From contig JADLSH010000088.1 in assembly GCA_016169945.1 (NCBI GenBank), positions 1 to 64,000 of the forward strand: 64,000 nucleotides of DNA, given 5' to 3'. The translations under genes were made by a program, and so were the position numbers. Under the pieces are notes generated by a model. That model did not search any database. It saw only the letters and a list, made by a program, of their open reading frames with translations, and had not been told where the DNA came from. Origin of the DNA: Trachythela sp. YZ-2020. Taxonomy: Eukaryota; Cnidaria; Anthozoa; Malacalcyonacea; Clavulariidae. Below, piece after piece: positions 11,308-21,594 of this stretch (the first letter of the stretch is position 1; every line of letters starts with the position of its first letter).

Positions 11308-11401
11308 CAATTAAACTGAACCGAAACGGCTAGACTTGCTCCAAGTCTTTTTTAATTGTCGTTGGAGCAAAACTAGCCGTTTATTCGGTTCAGTTTTGAA
11401 C
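11308..11401. repeat. Near-perfect 94-bp hairpin
   Basis: TCAATTAAACTGAACCGAAA and CGGCTAGACTTGCTCCAA pair with TTGGAGCAAAACTAGCCGTT and ATTCGGTTCAGTTTTGA, leaving a loop of about 15 nt (GTCTTTTTTAATTGTCG). Arms are about 38 bases with few mismatches. It is either a tiny palindromic MITE or an RNA hairpin precursor; no borders with target duplication are obvious. Confidence 0.7.
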
Positions 11402-11689
11402 CGATATTTTCCGAAGTTGACCAGTCTCGTCTCCAGGCTCCAACTCGAACGCGTGGATATCGCGCGTGGACGCACTCGTCATCAATCTCGTTCCCCGAGC
11501 CTGCGATCCGCTTGGCCAACAGCCAGGATCACAAGCTCTGGAGAGCTCTGGGATAATTCGACTCATTGGTACAAAAAACTGTACCTCGACCAAACCGCGC
11601 ATGCGTTCGCAAAACTCGAAACAAATTCTACAAAATATTCTGTTGTTTCGTTTTCAAACCCATTTATTACAAGAACTTGATTTCAACTT

Positions 11690-11945
11690 TAGTGTAATAG
11701 GATTACTGAAACTAAAATCAGGGATGATAAATTCACCGACTTCAATCCTGAGATAATTAACTATAAATTTGAATTTGTTCCAACACCACTGGCTTCGGGT
11801 GGTGCGGGAATGTACATTAGAAATGACTTGAGTTACACAGTTTTAGAAAAGAACTTCTAATAAAGCTTTTCAGGCTCTTTGGGTTGAAATTCACTTTAAG
11901 AACAAAACAGAATATTTGCGAATGTGGTTTATCAGAACGAAATCT
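11690..11945 (+). pseudogene. LINE endonuclease fragment (same family as 15241-17765)
   Basis: Plus-strand translation gives ITETKIRDDKFTDFNPEI, NYKFEFVPTPLASGG and AGMYIRNDLSYTVLEKNF. This is the start of an APE-type LINE endonuclease (E of ETK, then GG.GMYIR). Two stops and a shift follow, and the last readable part (EYLRMWFIRT) overlaps the family position where the LINE at 15241 begins. The 30-base overlap argues for two separate 5'/3' pieces of one family, not a single split copy. Confidence 0.65.
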
Positions 11946-13696
11946 ACTTTATCTAATAGTTTAATAACCAGGAAATTAGAACTGGTAAGAAGGTGCTAAG
12001 CCAGAGGAGGTTGGACAGCTGTCACGTGAATTTCTCGACCAATGAAATCGCGCTATTTTTCCATCGTGTTTGTGAAGATTTTAGGCTGCCTAATTTGCAT
12101 TGGCCGCAGAAACACTTGAAAAATACATACTAATATTTCAATAACTATTGATCTACCTATGTGAGCAGTATTTTGTAAGGTCAACGTTATTTTGCTCTTT
12201 TATGTAGGCTGTACGTCGTCATATTGTATTAATCCGAAATCTTTGAAGTTGAACACCTCGAATTTTCACAATTGACGCAGCGATTGCTCGTATTTTTCTG
12301 AAGAAGTGGACTTTACTGTTTAAGTGCTGAGTTTTAGCAGAAAATTTTAGAAGTAAAATTTGTTGCTTATTTACAGATTTGTATTTTGGTTTGAATTCTA
12401 TCATTGTATTGTTAATTTGCCTTCTTGGTGAATATTTGCTTTCTTTAATATTTCTTTATATATGTAGAGAATGAGCAGATATATTATTATATTTTATGCA
12501 TGTTGCTATGTATTTTCAACAAAAATGGAACTGTATATTACTGTAAAGTTTGTTTTGTCTACATTTCACCAGTAATTTCTGAAGCTGAGGAATAGAAGTT
12601 CTTTGACAACCCCAATGTGGGGTTTTTTAGTTGTCACAAGGCGCTATTGGGATAAATAAATAACTAAATACATATTAAAAGTCGAATCCTTTGATGACAG
12701 CAGAATCAATCTGGCCAATAAATATTTAGTTAACTGTCTGTACTACACTCCTCACTAGTAGCACAATGTACATTACAAATACAGACGATCCAGAAATGCA
12801 ATACGTGCAACACTGAGCAAAGTGTCTACAAATTATACAAATACATATAGAAATTTCAACACAGGAACATTTATATTGACCACAAGACCAGTTGATCACA
12901 CGCAGCCTTTGAGATTCTGCACAAATAAATCAATTAATTAAATGGACTCAAAGAGCCTTGTTATACATCGATACACAAACACTAAACACATCCATAATGA
13001 TGGCATTGAGTCTCTGTATCAATAGCGTCCATTTTCGCTGAATTTGCTATGGCCAGAGATGTTGACTTCACGGCAGTCAACGCATAAACATAGAGTAAAT
13101 ATTATATAGAGGGTTCACTCTCTTGGGAACCTTTGAATTTTTTGGGGTCGCGCATATCGCATTACGCATGTTGGCCGCCATTTCTCTGGCCAGTCAATTG
13201 CTTTTTCTGGCCAATAAGCACGCTGAACTGGCTGATCCGCCATTTTCCTGGCCAGTAAACTGCATATTTTTGCATAAAAAACCGAGGACACGTTGCACCG
13301 CTGAGTGGCCCTTCTGTACACATCTTTCTTCTGTGGCATAAATGTGGAAACATACGCTTATTTCCCATGGTGCTTTGCGGCCTACTGTCCAACCTCCTCT
13401 GGTGCTAAGCCTTTAGGTAAATTTCCTAAGTCGATAAGCTCGGCGCGTCATATCAAAAATAGAGCACGTAAATTGGCACGCAACGCGGCAACGTGGGTGA
13501 GAGGTGTGGTGCGAGCACTATATAAAGGACACATACAGCAAACAAATGCAGCATGTATACCACAACTGTGCTGATATAAAGACATCATCGTCAAAGTTGG
13601 CCACCCTCTTCCCCATGCAGGACCTTCGCCCATCTGAATCGTTAACTTTGGACAATGGACAGTTTAATCCTATATCTTATAATTATACAGGACATA
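11946..13696. other. Non-coding stretch without recognised genes
   Basis: It contains a small hairpin at 12611-12648 (TTGACAACCCCA...TGGGGTTTTTTAGTTGTCA) and several TGGCCA-rich motifs at 13180-13260. No exon or RNA gene is supported. Confidence 0.45.
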
Positions 13697-13992
13697 CAGG
13701 GTGTCCCCCAAAAAAGTGACACTATAGAAATTATCCTATTCTTATAATTTGAATGCCTGAGCGCTATGCTAAACCCACAAGTGCATAAACGTCTGCTTCT
13801 GGAATTTACTCTTATTACCATAAAAATCAAATTACAGTATTTGTTGTAACACAGTTTACCCTAATACCGAACGTAACCGCAGTGCAAAACGCATTTAGAA
13901 TCCGATTTCCAGATCGGAATCCACCTGTCAGAAATACGATTTTAAAAAACGTAAAAAATCAATTTTGCGATGGATAATTTCGAGGTCTTTGG

Positions 13993-14323
13993 TGGGCACA
14001 AGACGGCGCTCCAGCTCATCGCCTCATTGGAGTCCGGGATCGCCTTAATGAAGTATTCGGAGAGAATCGTGTCATTGCGCTTCAACATAATGTGGAATGG
14101 CCACCTCGCTCGCCTGATTTAACTCCTTGTGATTTTTTCTGTGGGGATATATCAAGAATAAAGTGTTTACAACTCCTCCCGAGAACATCGATGTGCTACG
14201 CAACAGGATAATCGAGGAATTCAACGCTTTACGACAGCAGCCTGAAATGATTCGAAATGTGATGCGCGGAATGCACAGGCGAACCATTCTTTGTGTCGAA
14301 AGAAATGGGGGACATGTTGAAGG
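13993..14323 (+). pseudogene. Mariner-type transposase, C-terminal half
   Basis: Reading from 13993 gives WAQDGAPAHRLIGVRDRLNE, then VEWPPRSPDLTPCDFFCGD. The Asp of QDGAPAH is the second and the Asp of SPDLTPCDFF the third catalytic residue, with 37 residues between them (a DD37D spacing). A frameshift near 14162 is followed by VFTTPPENIDVLRNRIIEEF and NALRQQPEMIRNVMRGMHRR, the usual C-terminus. The first catalytic Asp and the DNA-binding domain are missing. Confidence 0.85.
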
Positions 14324-14489
14324 GCACGGCCCATAGCTTAAACATTAATCAATTGTTGGTACGTGTAAAATGAAAAGCAAACCGTTTAATAGTATAATCG
14401 TTTTGCTTGACTCAGGCGTTAAAATATTTGGACGAAGCGAAAACGTTTTAAAATGCTTAAATGTAAATACAATTTCAGTAAATTCGCAG

Positions 14490-14727
14490 GGGCCGGTTGT
14501 ACGAAGGCCGTTTAGCTTAAACGGTGGATAAGCCAAAATTAAAAAACACTTTCACACATTTGGTGAATGACCGAACTTAAATCTTATTCCCTTAATATGT
14601 AGTTGCAAATATAATTGTTCTATTCAAGGTGACTATTTTAGCTTGGTTGTTCGATGAATGTATAGACTTGATCTATATTTTCGAGTTATCCACCGTTTAA
14701 GCTAAACGGGCTTCGTACAACCGGCCC
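14490..14727. mobile_element. MITE nested in the mariner element
   Basis: Left GGGCCGGTTGTACGAAGGCC, continuing GTTTAGCTTAAACGGTGGATAA, matches the reverse complement of the right end (GTACAACCGGCCC) over about 42 bp. CAG flanks both sides (14487-14489, 14728-14730), a likely 3-bp target duplication. At 238 bp it has no coding capacity. It interrupts the mariner after the transposase, so it inserted later. The superfamily is not certain; a 3-bp duplication would fit PIF/Harbinger-like elements. Confidence 0.75.
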
Positions 14728-14873
14728 CAGGTGTGTAATTACGCGCGTTTAAAAGCGGTTTAAGAACAATGAGATAATTTCTATAGTGTCACTTTTTTGG
14801 GGACACCCTGTATAGATTACACTATTGTGACGTTTATTATATTAAGTTACTCATTGACATTTTATCACATAAG

Positions 14874-15245
14874 GGTTGGCGATGTTTATCTCCACCCTTT
14901 TCTTGGCACGAAACATTAGTATTTTCAAACATATCTATTAATAAACATTGATTTGTTTTACTTAAATGAATAGGCTAGGAGTATTGTTACTCCTAGCCAA
15001 GTTATCCAAAACATTACTATTTTCAAACATATATGTATTAATATAATAATATTGTTTTGTTTACTTAAATAAATCGGCTAGGAGGATTGTTACTCCTAGC
15101 CAAATTATCCCAAAACTGTGGTATCTTTAATGCTTGTCAAATGCCCAGAAAACGAAGCTTCGGAGAAAGAATGCATATACAATAAGCGGATGTTAAAATG
15201 GCAGTTTGTAATTAAGATATAAATCACATTACATAAACCAAATAT
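14874..15245. repeat. Interspersed repeat, copy 2 (contains the empty site for the LTR element)
   Basis: Matches 1841-2011 plus 6794-6840. It holds an internal tandem duplication of about 115 bp, each unit ending GTTACTCCTAGCCAA.TTATCC. At 15144-15148 the sequence reads AAATGCCCAGAAAACGAAGC with a single CCCAG, the uninterrupted target. Confidence 0.7.
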
Positions 15246-17765
15246 TATACGTGGAGTAGTGTATAGGCAACATAATTCTCCAGAAAGCTTTCAAGCATAT
15301 TTCGAAGACACTCTGGATAAATTTAGCGCTTCAGGCTCAAACAAACCTATATACGTAATGGGTGATTTCAACATAAACCTCCTCAAGGCTCAAACTTGCA
15401 AATATACTCAAAATTTCTTATTTACTCTTCAAAGTTATGCTTTAACACCAACTATTGACAAGTCCACTAGAGTGTATAACAATTCAGCAACTTTAATTGA
15501 CAATATTTTTGTCAATAAAATTGAAAATCCAATCGTAAGCGAGAATATTGTGTCAGATATTAGCGACCACTTTTCACAGTATTAATCAACCATGCAGACA
15601 AATGGCAAATAAAACAACAACACCGGGAAAAAATTCGATATTTCTCTCATTTCTCAGAGTCAAATTTTAATGCTGATTTAGCACAAATTAATTGGAATTC
15701 TATAATCGCAAATAAAAGGGACAATATAGACAAATTATTCACCACTTTTTACGATAAAGTAAATAATTTAACAAACAAATATGCCCCATTAAAACCTATT
15801 TCTAAACGTATGATCAAGCAGTTTTCTAAACCATGGATAACTAAAGGAATAAGAAGGTCAATTAAAATAAAAAACAAAATAGATTATTCTGCGGACAAAA
15901 GCAAGTACAAATTATATCGAAACAAAATAACAATCTTAACACGAATTAGCAAAAAATCATATTTCCACGAATATTTCAATAACAATCTTACAAATATGAG
16001 AAAAGCGTGGGAGGGTATAAACAACCTGATAAATCGCAACAGAAAGAACCATAAAACGATCACAGCGTTAAGATACCCAATTAAAGAGGAAATGATCAAG
16101 AATCCCAAAGATATTCCTGACATTCTGAACAAACACTTTTCAACCATTGATAAGAAATTAGCTTCTAAATTAGCCAATTCAAACACCTATTTTAGTCAAT
16201 ATCTTAATAGCCACAATTATCTCAATTCATTCTTTTTTAATCCTGTTATCCCCTCTGAGGTTGAACTTGAAATTACTTCAATGCCTTGTAATAAAACAGA
16301 TGGACATTACTCGTGTCCTATACGCATCCTAAAATGTATAAAACAACAAATATCTTGGCCACTAGCAGAAATAATAAATATTTCAATTCAAAAAGGAGTA
16401 TTTCCTTCAAAACTAAAGCATGCCAAAGTTGTTCCAATTTATAAAACTGATGAAACTGACCCAACTACAGACCAATCTCGTTGCTTTCTAATTTTCACAA
16501 ATTGTTTGAAAAATTAATGTATAAACGACTTAAATTATTTTTTGACAAAATGGTTTTCGAGCAAAACATTCCACACAACATGCCATTGTTAATAATATAC
16601 AAAATAACATGGACAAAAATTGTTCTCGTGTGGTATATTTATTTACTTAAAAAAAGCATTTGATACTGTTAATTGATTACACAATACTTTTACCTAAATT
16701 AAAACATTACGGCATTCGCGGTGTTATTAATAACTTGTTTAAATCATACTTAACAGAACGAATGCAAGCAACCCAAATTGAAGAAAATATATCATTGAAA
16801 GAAATCATAAGATTTGGTGTTCCACAAGGCTCAGTCCTTGGGCCTTTACTTTTCCTAATTTATATAAATGATATTCATATATCATCCAAAGTATTCAAAT
16901 TCTATCTGTTTGCCGACGACACAAATTTATTATATGCCAATAAAAATCTAAAATCTCTTGAAACAGTTGTCAACAAAGAATTAATGGGAGTTTGCGAATG
17001 GCTAAATGCGAATAAATTAACACTCAATTTAAAAAAATCGAATTACGTCATTTTTCGTCCATATAAAAAAAGCTTAATTTTCAAGTCAGCATAAAAATGT
17101 TAAACAACAGTGCTAACAAACTAACTGAGATTGAGTGTAAAGAATTTATCAAATATCTGGGAGTAATAATTGACAATAGTCTTACATGGAAGTATCACAT
17201 AGACAACATTGCATCTAAGATAAGTAAATCAATCGGAATAATTACAAGACTTAGACATTTTGTGCCTCTTTCAACCTTACTTAGCATATATCAATGTTTA
17301 ATACTGCCATATATAACCTATGGTATAATTGTATGGGGACAGGCGTCAAATGTTCATTTAAATAAGATTCATATTCTTCAAAAACGGGCTTTGTGCTTGA
17401 TGAATTTTAAAAATAATAAAGAGCATGCTATTCCGCTGTTTGGTTTTTTAAATATCCTTCCTTTGAATATGCTATATTATAAAACAGTGTGTAACTTAAT
17501 GTATGATGTCTCTACTTGTTCTTGCCCGTCGGCAATTTCTGATTGTTTTATTCAGGCAAGACAGATGCACACCCATAACACTAGATATTGTATAGCTAAC
17601 AATTTTTATGTCCAATACTCATGATTAAACAAACACAATGAATCTTTTGTAAAACACGGAGCAAAAATATGGAATAATATTTCCGTCAATGTACGTGAAT
17701 TTGGAAAAAACAAGTTTACTAAAACAACACATAAAACAATACTTAACCATACTAAAGCTTGAGGA
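15241..17765 (+). mobile_element. 5'-truncated CR1/L2-type LINE
   Basis: The copy starts inside the endonuclease and runs through RT to the C-terminus and a short 3' part. It inserted into or next to the repeat ending near 15240. It carries several frame breaks and is not active. The family matches the endonuclease fragment at 11690. Confidence 0.85.
15259..17765 (+). pseudogene. LINE ORF2: endonuclease C-terminus, RT and C-terminal domain
   Basis: Pieces in order: YRQHNSPESFQAYFEDTLD, YVMGDFNINLL (GDFN endonuclease box), TLIDNIFVNK and DISDHF (SDH box), all at 15259-15585. A linker with many Lys and Asn follows (15810-16517), with KHAKVVPIYK. The RT core at 16660-17094 has GVPQGSVLGPLLFLIYINDI and the catalytic FADDTNLLY. 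The thumb and C-terminal domain at 17097-17624 have YLGVIIDNSLTWKYHI and LPYITYGIIVWGQ. A last scrap (KHGAKIWNNISVNV) runs to a stop near 17762. At least five frameshifts or stops break the frame. Confidence 0.85.
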
Positions 17766-18063
17766 CGATTATGTTGATGTGCCTTACAATTGATGGCTAG
17801 AATATTAAATTACTGTCTCGTGTGTAGTTTTCCTATTTATTTTGGTTCTAACTATTCCGCGTAGACCAGAATCGAATCGACTTTTGTCAATATAACTGAG
17901 CATGTGAATATATACTATATAGGACTCAGGAGTGTTAATTTTACTATCTGCCTCGATTAGCTAAGCTATTAGCGGATAGTATTGTATTTTGTAAACGTCT
18001 TTTAAATTAATTTAAAAAAGTATCAGAGTTTTTTTTATCAGAGATGTTATCAGCTTATACACC

Positions 18064-18290
18064 GTTATTAGGCATGTTATTATTAGCATGACAAAATTAC
18101 TGGATGCTGACTGGTTGAGAGGAGTACAATTATTTCATTAATTGTACTGTAGTACAATTAATGATTTTCCCAAAACGAACAAAATGGCGGATATTTTCGG
18201 CGAGTCCAATTTGGCAAAATTTTCAAACATCACGAGTACTATTAATCCCTAATTGTACGAGCAACATCGCATGATAACCTATACTTATTG
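18064..18290. mobile_element. MITE-like repeat related to 37640-38060
   Basis: The order AAAATTACTGGATGCTGACTGG, GTACAATTATTTCATTAATTG, AATGGCGGATATTTTC matches AAAATTACTCAATTCTGATTGG, GTGCAATTATTATTTTGTAATTG, AATGGCGGCGGATATT at 37640. TACAATTA palindromes fill it. The exact ends were not fixed. Confidence 0.5.
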
Positions 18291-18398
18291 GCCTGTATTG
18301 AGCTACATGGCTTATATCGTCTGCTTTAGGTATTAGTGACGTTCTACTCATACTTATCCAGTCAAGGATATTGGTTGGTTCTTGCAGTATTTCCCAGC

Positions 18399-18818
18399 TT
18401 ACTCTTTTTGGAAGGCACCAAGGGCTTTTAAGCTTCTTTCATCTTGGTTTCTGTATTCCGGCAACTCCTGGGCTACTCCAATACTTCTTCTTTTTAATGC
18501 ATCTTTCGATTGCCTCACTGGTGTTTCCCATTCCTTTTTGGTTTCTATTTTGCCCTTCAGTATCTCCTTCACACGGGTCATCCATGGCTGCTTAGGAACC
18601 TCTTTGCTATTCTTCCATATTCCAGCACAGAACCTGGTACATTCTTCAATGATTGGTTGTCGCCCATTCTTCTCCTTATCCTCCCCTACCCGGCTATAGA
18701 AGGCTGCCTCATTCTCTTGGAAGAGTTTATTGTTCTTTATCCTTTTAGCTTTATTTATCAGCTCTTCATTATTGGTTTTAGTATTTATTGTTTTAGTATA
18801 AACAAAGTAGTTGGACAA
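18399..18818 (-). pseudogene. R2-like LINE ORF fragment, region before the RT
   Basis: The 139-residue minus-strand frame contains RIKNNKLFQENEAAFYSRVG, then IIEECTRFCAGIWKNSKEVP and WMTRVKEILKGKI. This pattern ('F..N...FYR...', 'FW..IW', 'W......') precedes the RT in R2/NeSL-like LINEs of cnidarians. No catalytic motif is present. The RT piece at 32340-32890 is of the same general type, on the same strand but 14 kb away. Confidence 0.55.
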
Positions 18819-19087
18819 GATATTGCTTTTAATAATTTATAATTTAAAAAATATACAAATATTTACATCACGCGAGCTGATTACGTAAATGTGACGTTTC
18901 AACACGAGCAAACTATTTGGTAATTCTAAACCGCGATCACCGACGTAATCACGTTTAATAAAATTTATCGGTCTCAAATGTAATCAAAACACTCTAAAAA
19001 TGGCAATCGATGCAAACTGAAGAGAACTACAGGTAAAGGTTAAGTTCTGAATCGAAGTTCGCCTAAGTTTAAGTTCTGGATCTGATT

Positions 19088-19500
19088 TCAACGCATGTAA
19101 TTGTTGTTTACGATCGACACCGTGCAGTTATAGAAGCTGAAGGACAGTGGGGCTTGCATCTGGAGTGTGCTTTGGTGTTGGAGACTGATTTCTCCATCAG
19201 TATGAGATGATGGTTTGACAAACTCTGTGGACTGATTAGAACTGGTTTCGATGGCTAAAACCTGACAAGACTGAGGAGGAGATTTGTCGCCAGAGACGAA
19301 TAGACTCAAGATGTTGGACATATTTTCCTTTTGCTGGAAAGAGGCCCTAGAGTTGTATGACTCGATTGAAGTGTCGGATTCATGTCCAGTGACTGCTTTG
19401 ATGTGTCTAGGCTCCACGTTATGATCCGACAAAACTGTGACAGATGTGGCTCGAACACAATGGTTCGTTAGATGTGGGACGATGTGTAAACGTTTTCGTC
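19088..19500 (-). pseudogene. Tyrosine recombinase C-terminus (Crypton-like)
   Basis: The minus-strand frame reads [20 protein letters not shown], then [20 protein letters not shown] and [18 protein letters not shown]. The Arg of NHCVRATSV, the His of TGHES and the Tyr of ESYNSR fit the R...H..[RE]...Y catalytic order of tyrosine recombinases. Cryptons of invertebrates have the same 'TNHS.RAT' and 'TGH.S' spelling. Only the C-terminal 100 or so catalytic residues are seen, followed by a Ser/Gln-rich tail. It lies between two R2-like LINE pieces. A DIRS-type recombinase is possible but less likely because no RT of that type is adjacent. Confidence 0.65.
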
Positions 19501-19556
19501 TTTTTCGGTATAGAACTATCAAGTAAATTAGTCAAAAATTCATTTGAAATTTCCCT

Positions 19557-19632
19557 ACTAGCTGTCTATCACTAATAGACCATTAGTACCGCAGCCAATC
19601 AGAACGCCGGATATGTAATAGACAGCTAGTGT
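19557..19632. repeat. Short inverted repeat pair
   Basis: ACTAGCTGTCTAT and ATAGACAGCTAGT (13 bp, perfect) face each other across about 50 bases containing CCAATCAGAACGCC. Probably a small MITE. Confidence 0.5.
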
Positions 19633-20021
19633 GTTTATACTAATATTATATAATCGTTATATTGGCATTTGTTGTAATATTTGTATCAGCCAAGGTATTG
19701 CTGATGTATTTTTATCGACCGAATAAAATACTAATACTACACAAGAGTATTAATACAAATTGTTATGTCGAAATTTTGAGCTTTGACCGCATGGTTTGGT
19801 GTTACGCTGTTTGTAATACGATATCTGGAAGCATAATATATGGCAATTTGTGTTTCATAGGTATGCTGATGAGCCATGATATGGGCGGAACAGTCATTTT
19901 ACTGCCTAGCCAAAAACAATGGCGTCCCCCCTCGCCACCGAAAAAAATGCTCCCCCCTGGGGTAGCGTGACCAAAAAATTTTAACTAACATACGAAAATT
20001 CCTAGATCCGCCCCTGTTTCC

Positions 20022-20150
20022 CTTTTCCGTAGTGACAGCATCTTTTTTGCTATCCCTAGTGTATTTTCATTTTACGTAGTGACAGCATCTGCTTCCGATC
20101 TGCTATCCCTAGTGTATTTTCATTTTCCGTAGTGACAGCCAGCATCTGTG
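20022..20150. repeat. Tandem repeat, about 2.5 units of 50-60 bp
   Basis: CCGTAGTGACAGCATCT and GCTATCCCTAGTGTATTTTC recur: first TTTTTTGCTATCCC, then CTTCCGATCTGCTATCCC, then CCGTAGTGACAGCCAGCATC. Local duplication inside an old LINE piece. Confidence 0.65.
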
Positions 20151-20600
20151 CCACTACTTGGTGCTCCATAGTCTCTGTCTTTGACCAGCAGAAGTTTAGC
20201 TGCGTTGTCTTAACAAAATTTGGGTGTCTTTCGCTCCACAAATCTTTTCATCTATCCCATGCCTTCTAACTTAGCAATTCGTTTACATTCAAGTAACTCA
20301 ACCTTTAGTTGACTTTCCCATTCCATGTTTGATTTTTTTTCTTTTCACCACTCCCACCTTCTAAAAACCTTCTTGCTTTGTCTGCCAAGTTTGAGCAGAT
20401 AATTTTATTCCTGGTACTTTTCGATCCATAGACTCCTCATCCTCTTCATGTAACTCCTTTGTTCCTGCTCCTTAGCTTTCAGATACCAATCTACAAGTAT
20501 TTTCTTCATATTATAAAACCATTCTACTTTTTTATACATGATAGCTTTGGTTGAAGATTCACCACAAGAATTGGTTTCAGCGGTTTCAGTTGCCACGTTT
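20056..20600 (-). pseudogene. R2-like LINE upstream fragment
   Basis: Minus-strand frames give MYKKVEWFYNMKKILVDWYL then KAKEQEQRSYMKRMRSLWIE, and further on ELLECKRIAKLEGMG and ERHPNFVKTTQLNF. Charged helical stretches of this kind lie N-terminal to the region at 18399-18818 in R2/NeSL-like LINEs. The assignment rests on strand, order and similarity of character. No motif is decisive. Confidence 0.35.
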
Positions 20601-20776
20601 ACCTCATTCTTGTGTTGTCGGAAGTGTTATTACGACTTCTGTCTATTACTATGTTCTCTATTCTCCTCACTATATATTGATTTTAATGTTCCATGTATGG
20701 CTAACACTTACGGTCGTGTTTTAAAGATATAATTTAAAGGTGTCCACCTCTCCAAATGGGCTGGGCTATGACAACG

Positions 20777-21198
20777 AGGTTATTATTATTCCACCTAGCT
20801 GGATCACGAAATTGCCTTTGATTTCGGAAGTCTACCCACAACCGGCTAATGTTAACACGCGGGGAAATATTAACGTTTTGAATGATAAAATAAAGCAACA
20901 ATGCTCTATGACAACGAGATGCCATTAACGGACAATGACAAGACTAATAAAGACACTTCTGAATTTAAAGTGCTTAGAGACACAATCCAATCCCTAAACA
21001 AAGAAAACAAACAACTTATCGACAATATAAATGCCTCGAGTACCAAATCAGCTTGCGGGACGAATTCCCATGGCCATAATGTTGTACAAAACTCGCACGA
21101 CTTGAGCGCCTCTGACGAGGTTATTATTATTGATCACGAAATTGCCTTTGATTTCGAAAGTCTACTGACAACCGGCGAATGTTAACACGCGGGGAAAT
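20777..21198 (+). repeat. Imperfect direct repeat of about 80 bp, 340 bp apart
   Basis: ACGAGGTTATTATTATT, CACGAAATTGCCTTTGATTT and AACACGCGGGGAAATA occur in both 20777-20863 and 21115-21198. The second copy codes for the last residues of ORF1 (HEIAFDFESLLTTGEC) and the first is the same sequence out of context. The sequence between is therefore probably a tandem duplication or an insertion joined by recombination. Confidence 0.75.
20901..21185 (+). pseudogene. LINE ORF1, C-terminal part
   Basis: The 94-residue frame has a coiled-coil-prone segment (KVLRDTIQSLNKENKQLIDN). It ends in DEVIIIDHEIAFDFESLLTT, an acidic end seen in ORF1 proteins preceding cnidarian LINE ORF2. Function in the family is RNA binding and particle formation. 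The N-terminus is absent. Confidence 0.5.
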
Positions 21199-21594
21199 AA
21201 AGATAAAGATAAATGGCCAGATGATTGTGAGAATCATCTGGACGCCGCTCCACTTGGCCGGCAACAAAACCCTTTTCGGAGGGGCGCCCGGACGAGACCA
21301 CCTCCTTGGATAATGCAACCGAAGAGATCACGCCAATCAAAGGGTCAAATCGACGACTGGATGAGCTACCTTGCCTTGCCTTGGTTGGGGAAATAACCGG
21401 AGCATAAACCTTTTCGATTTTAATTGCATGTCCATTCCTGTAAGAATTTCGACCCGGTCATATAACGCGGATAATTTTAGAAAGCACAACCCCGGGAATC
21501 TCATCTCAATTGACATATCTGCACACCACTTAGTTGCTCCATACCGTCCATTCTCCTAACAAACATATGTCACATTTCAAATAAAGTCGACGAA

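Larger units (their letters stand above)
13697..14810 (+). mobile_element. Mariner/Tc1-type transposon, decayed
   Basis: The terminal repeats are about 39 bp and differ by one C: CAGGGTGTCCCCCAAAAAAG on the left, CAGGGTGTCCCCAAAAAAGT as the reverse complement of the right end, both running on to TATAGAAATTATC. TA lies outside each end (13695-13696, 14811-14812). It holds the C-terminal half of a transposase and a nested MITE. At 1,114 bp including the 238-bp MITE it is shorter than an intact mariner (about 1.3 kb), so its 5' coding half is internally deleted. Confidence 0.85.

Noticed and set aside
18371..18842. Plus-strand frames rich in Phe, Leu and Ser
   Set aside because: Antisense of the R2-like LINE fragment.
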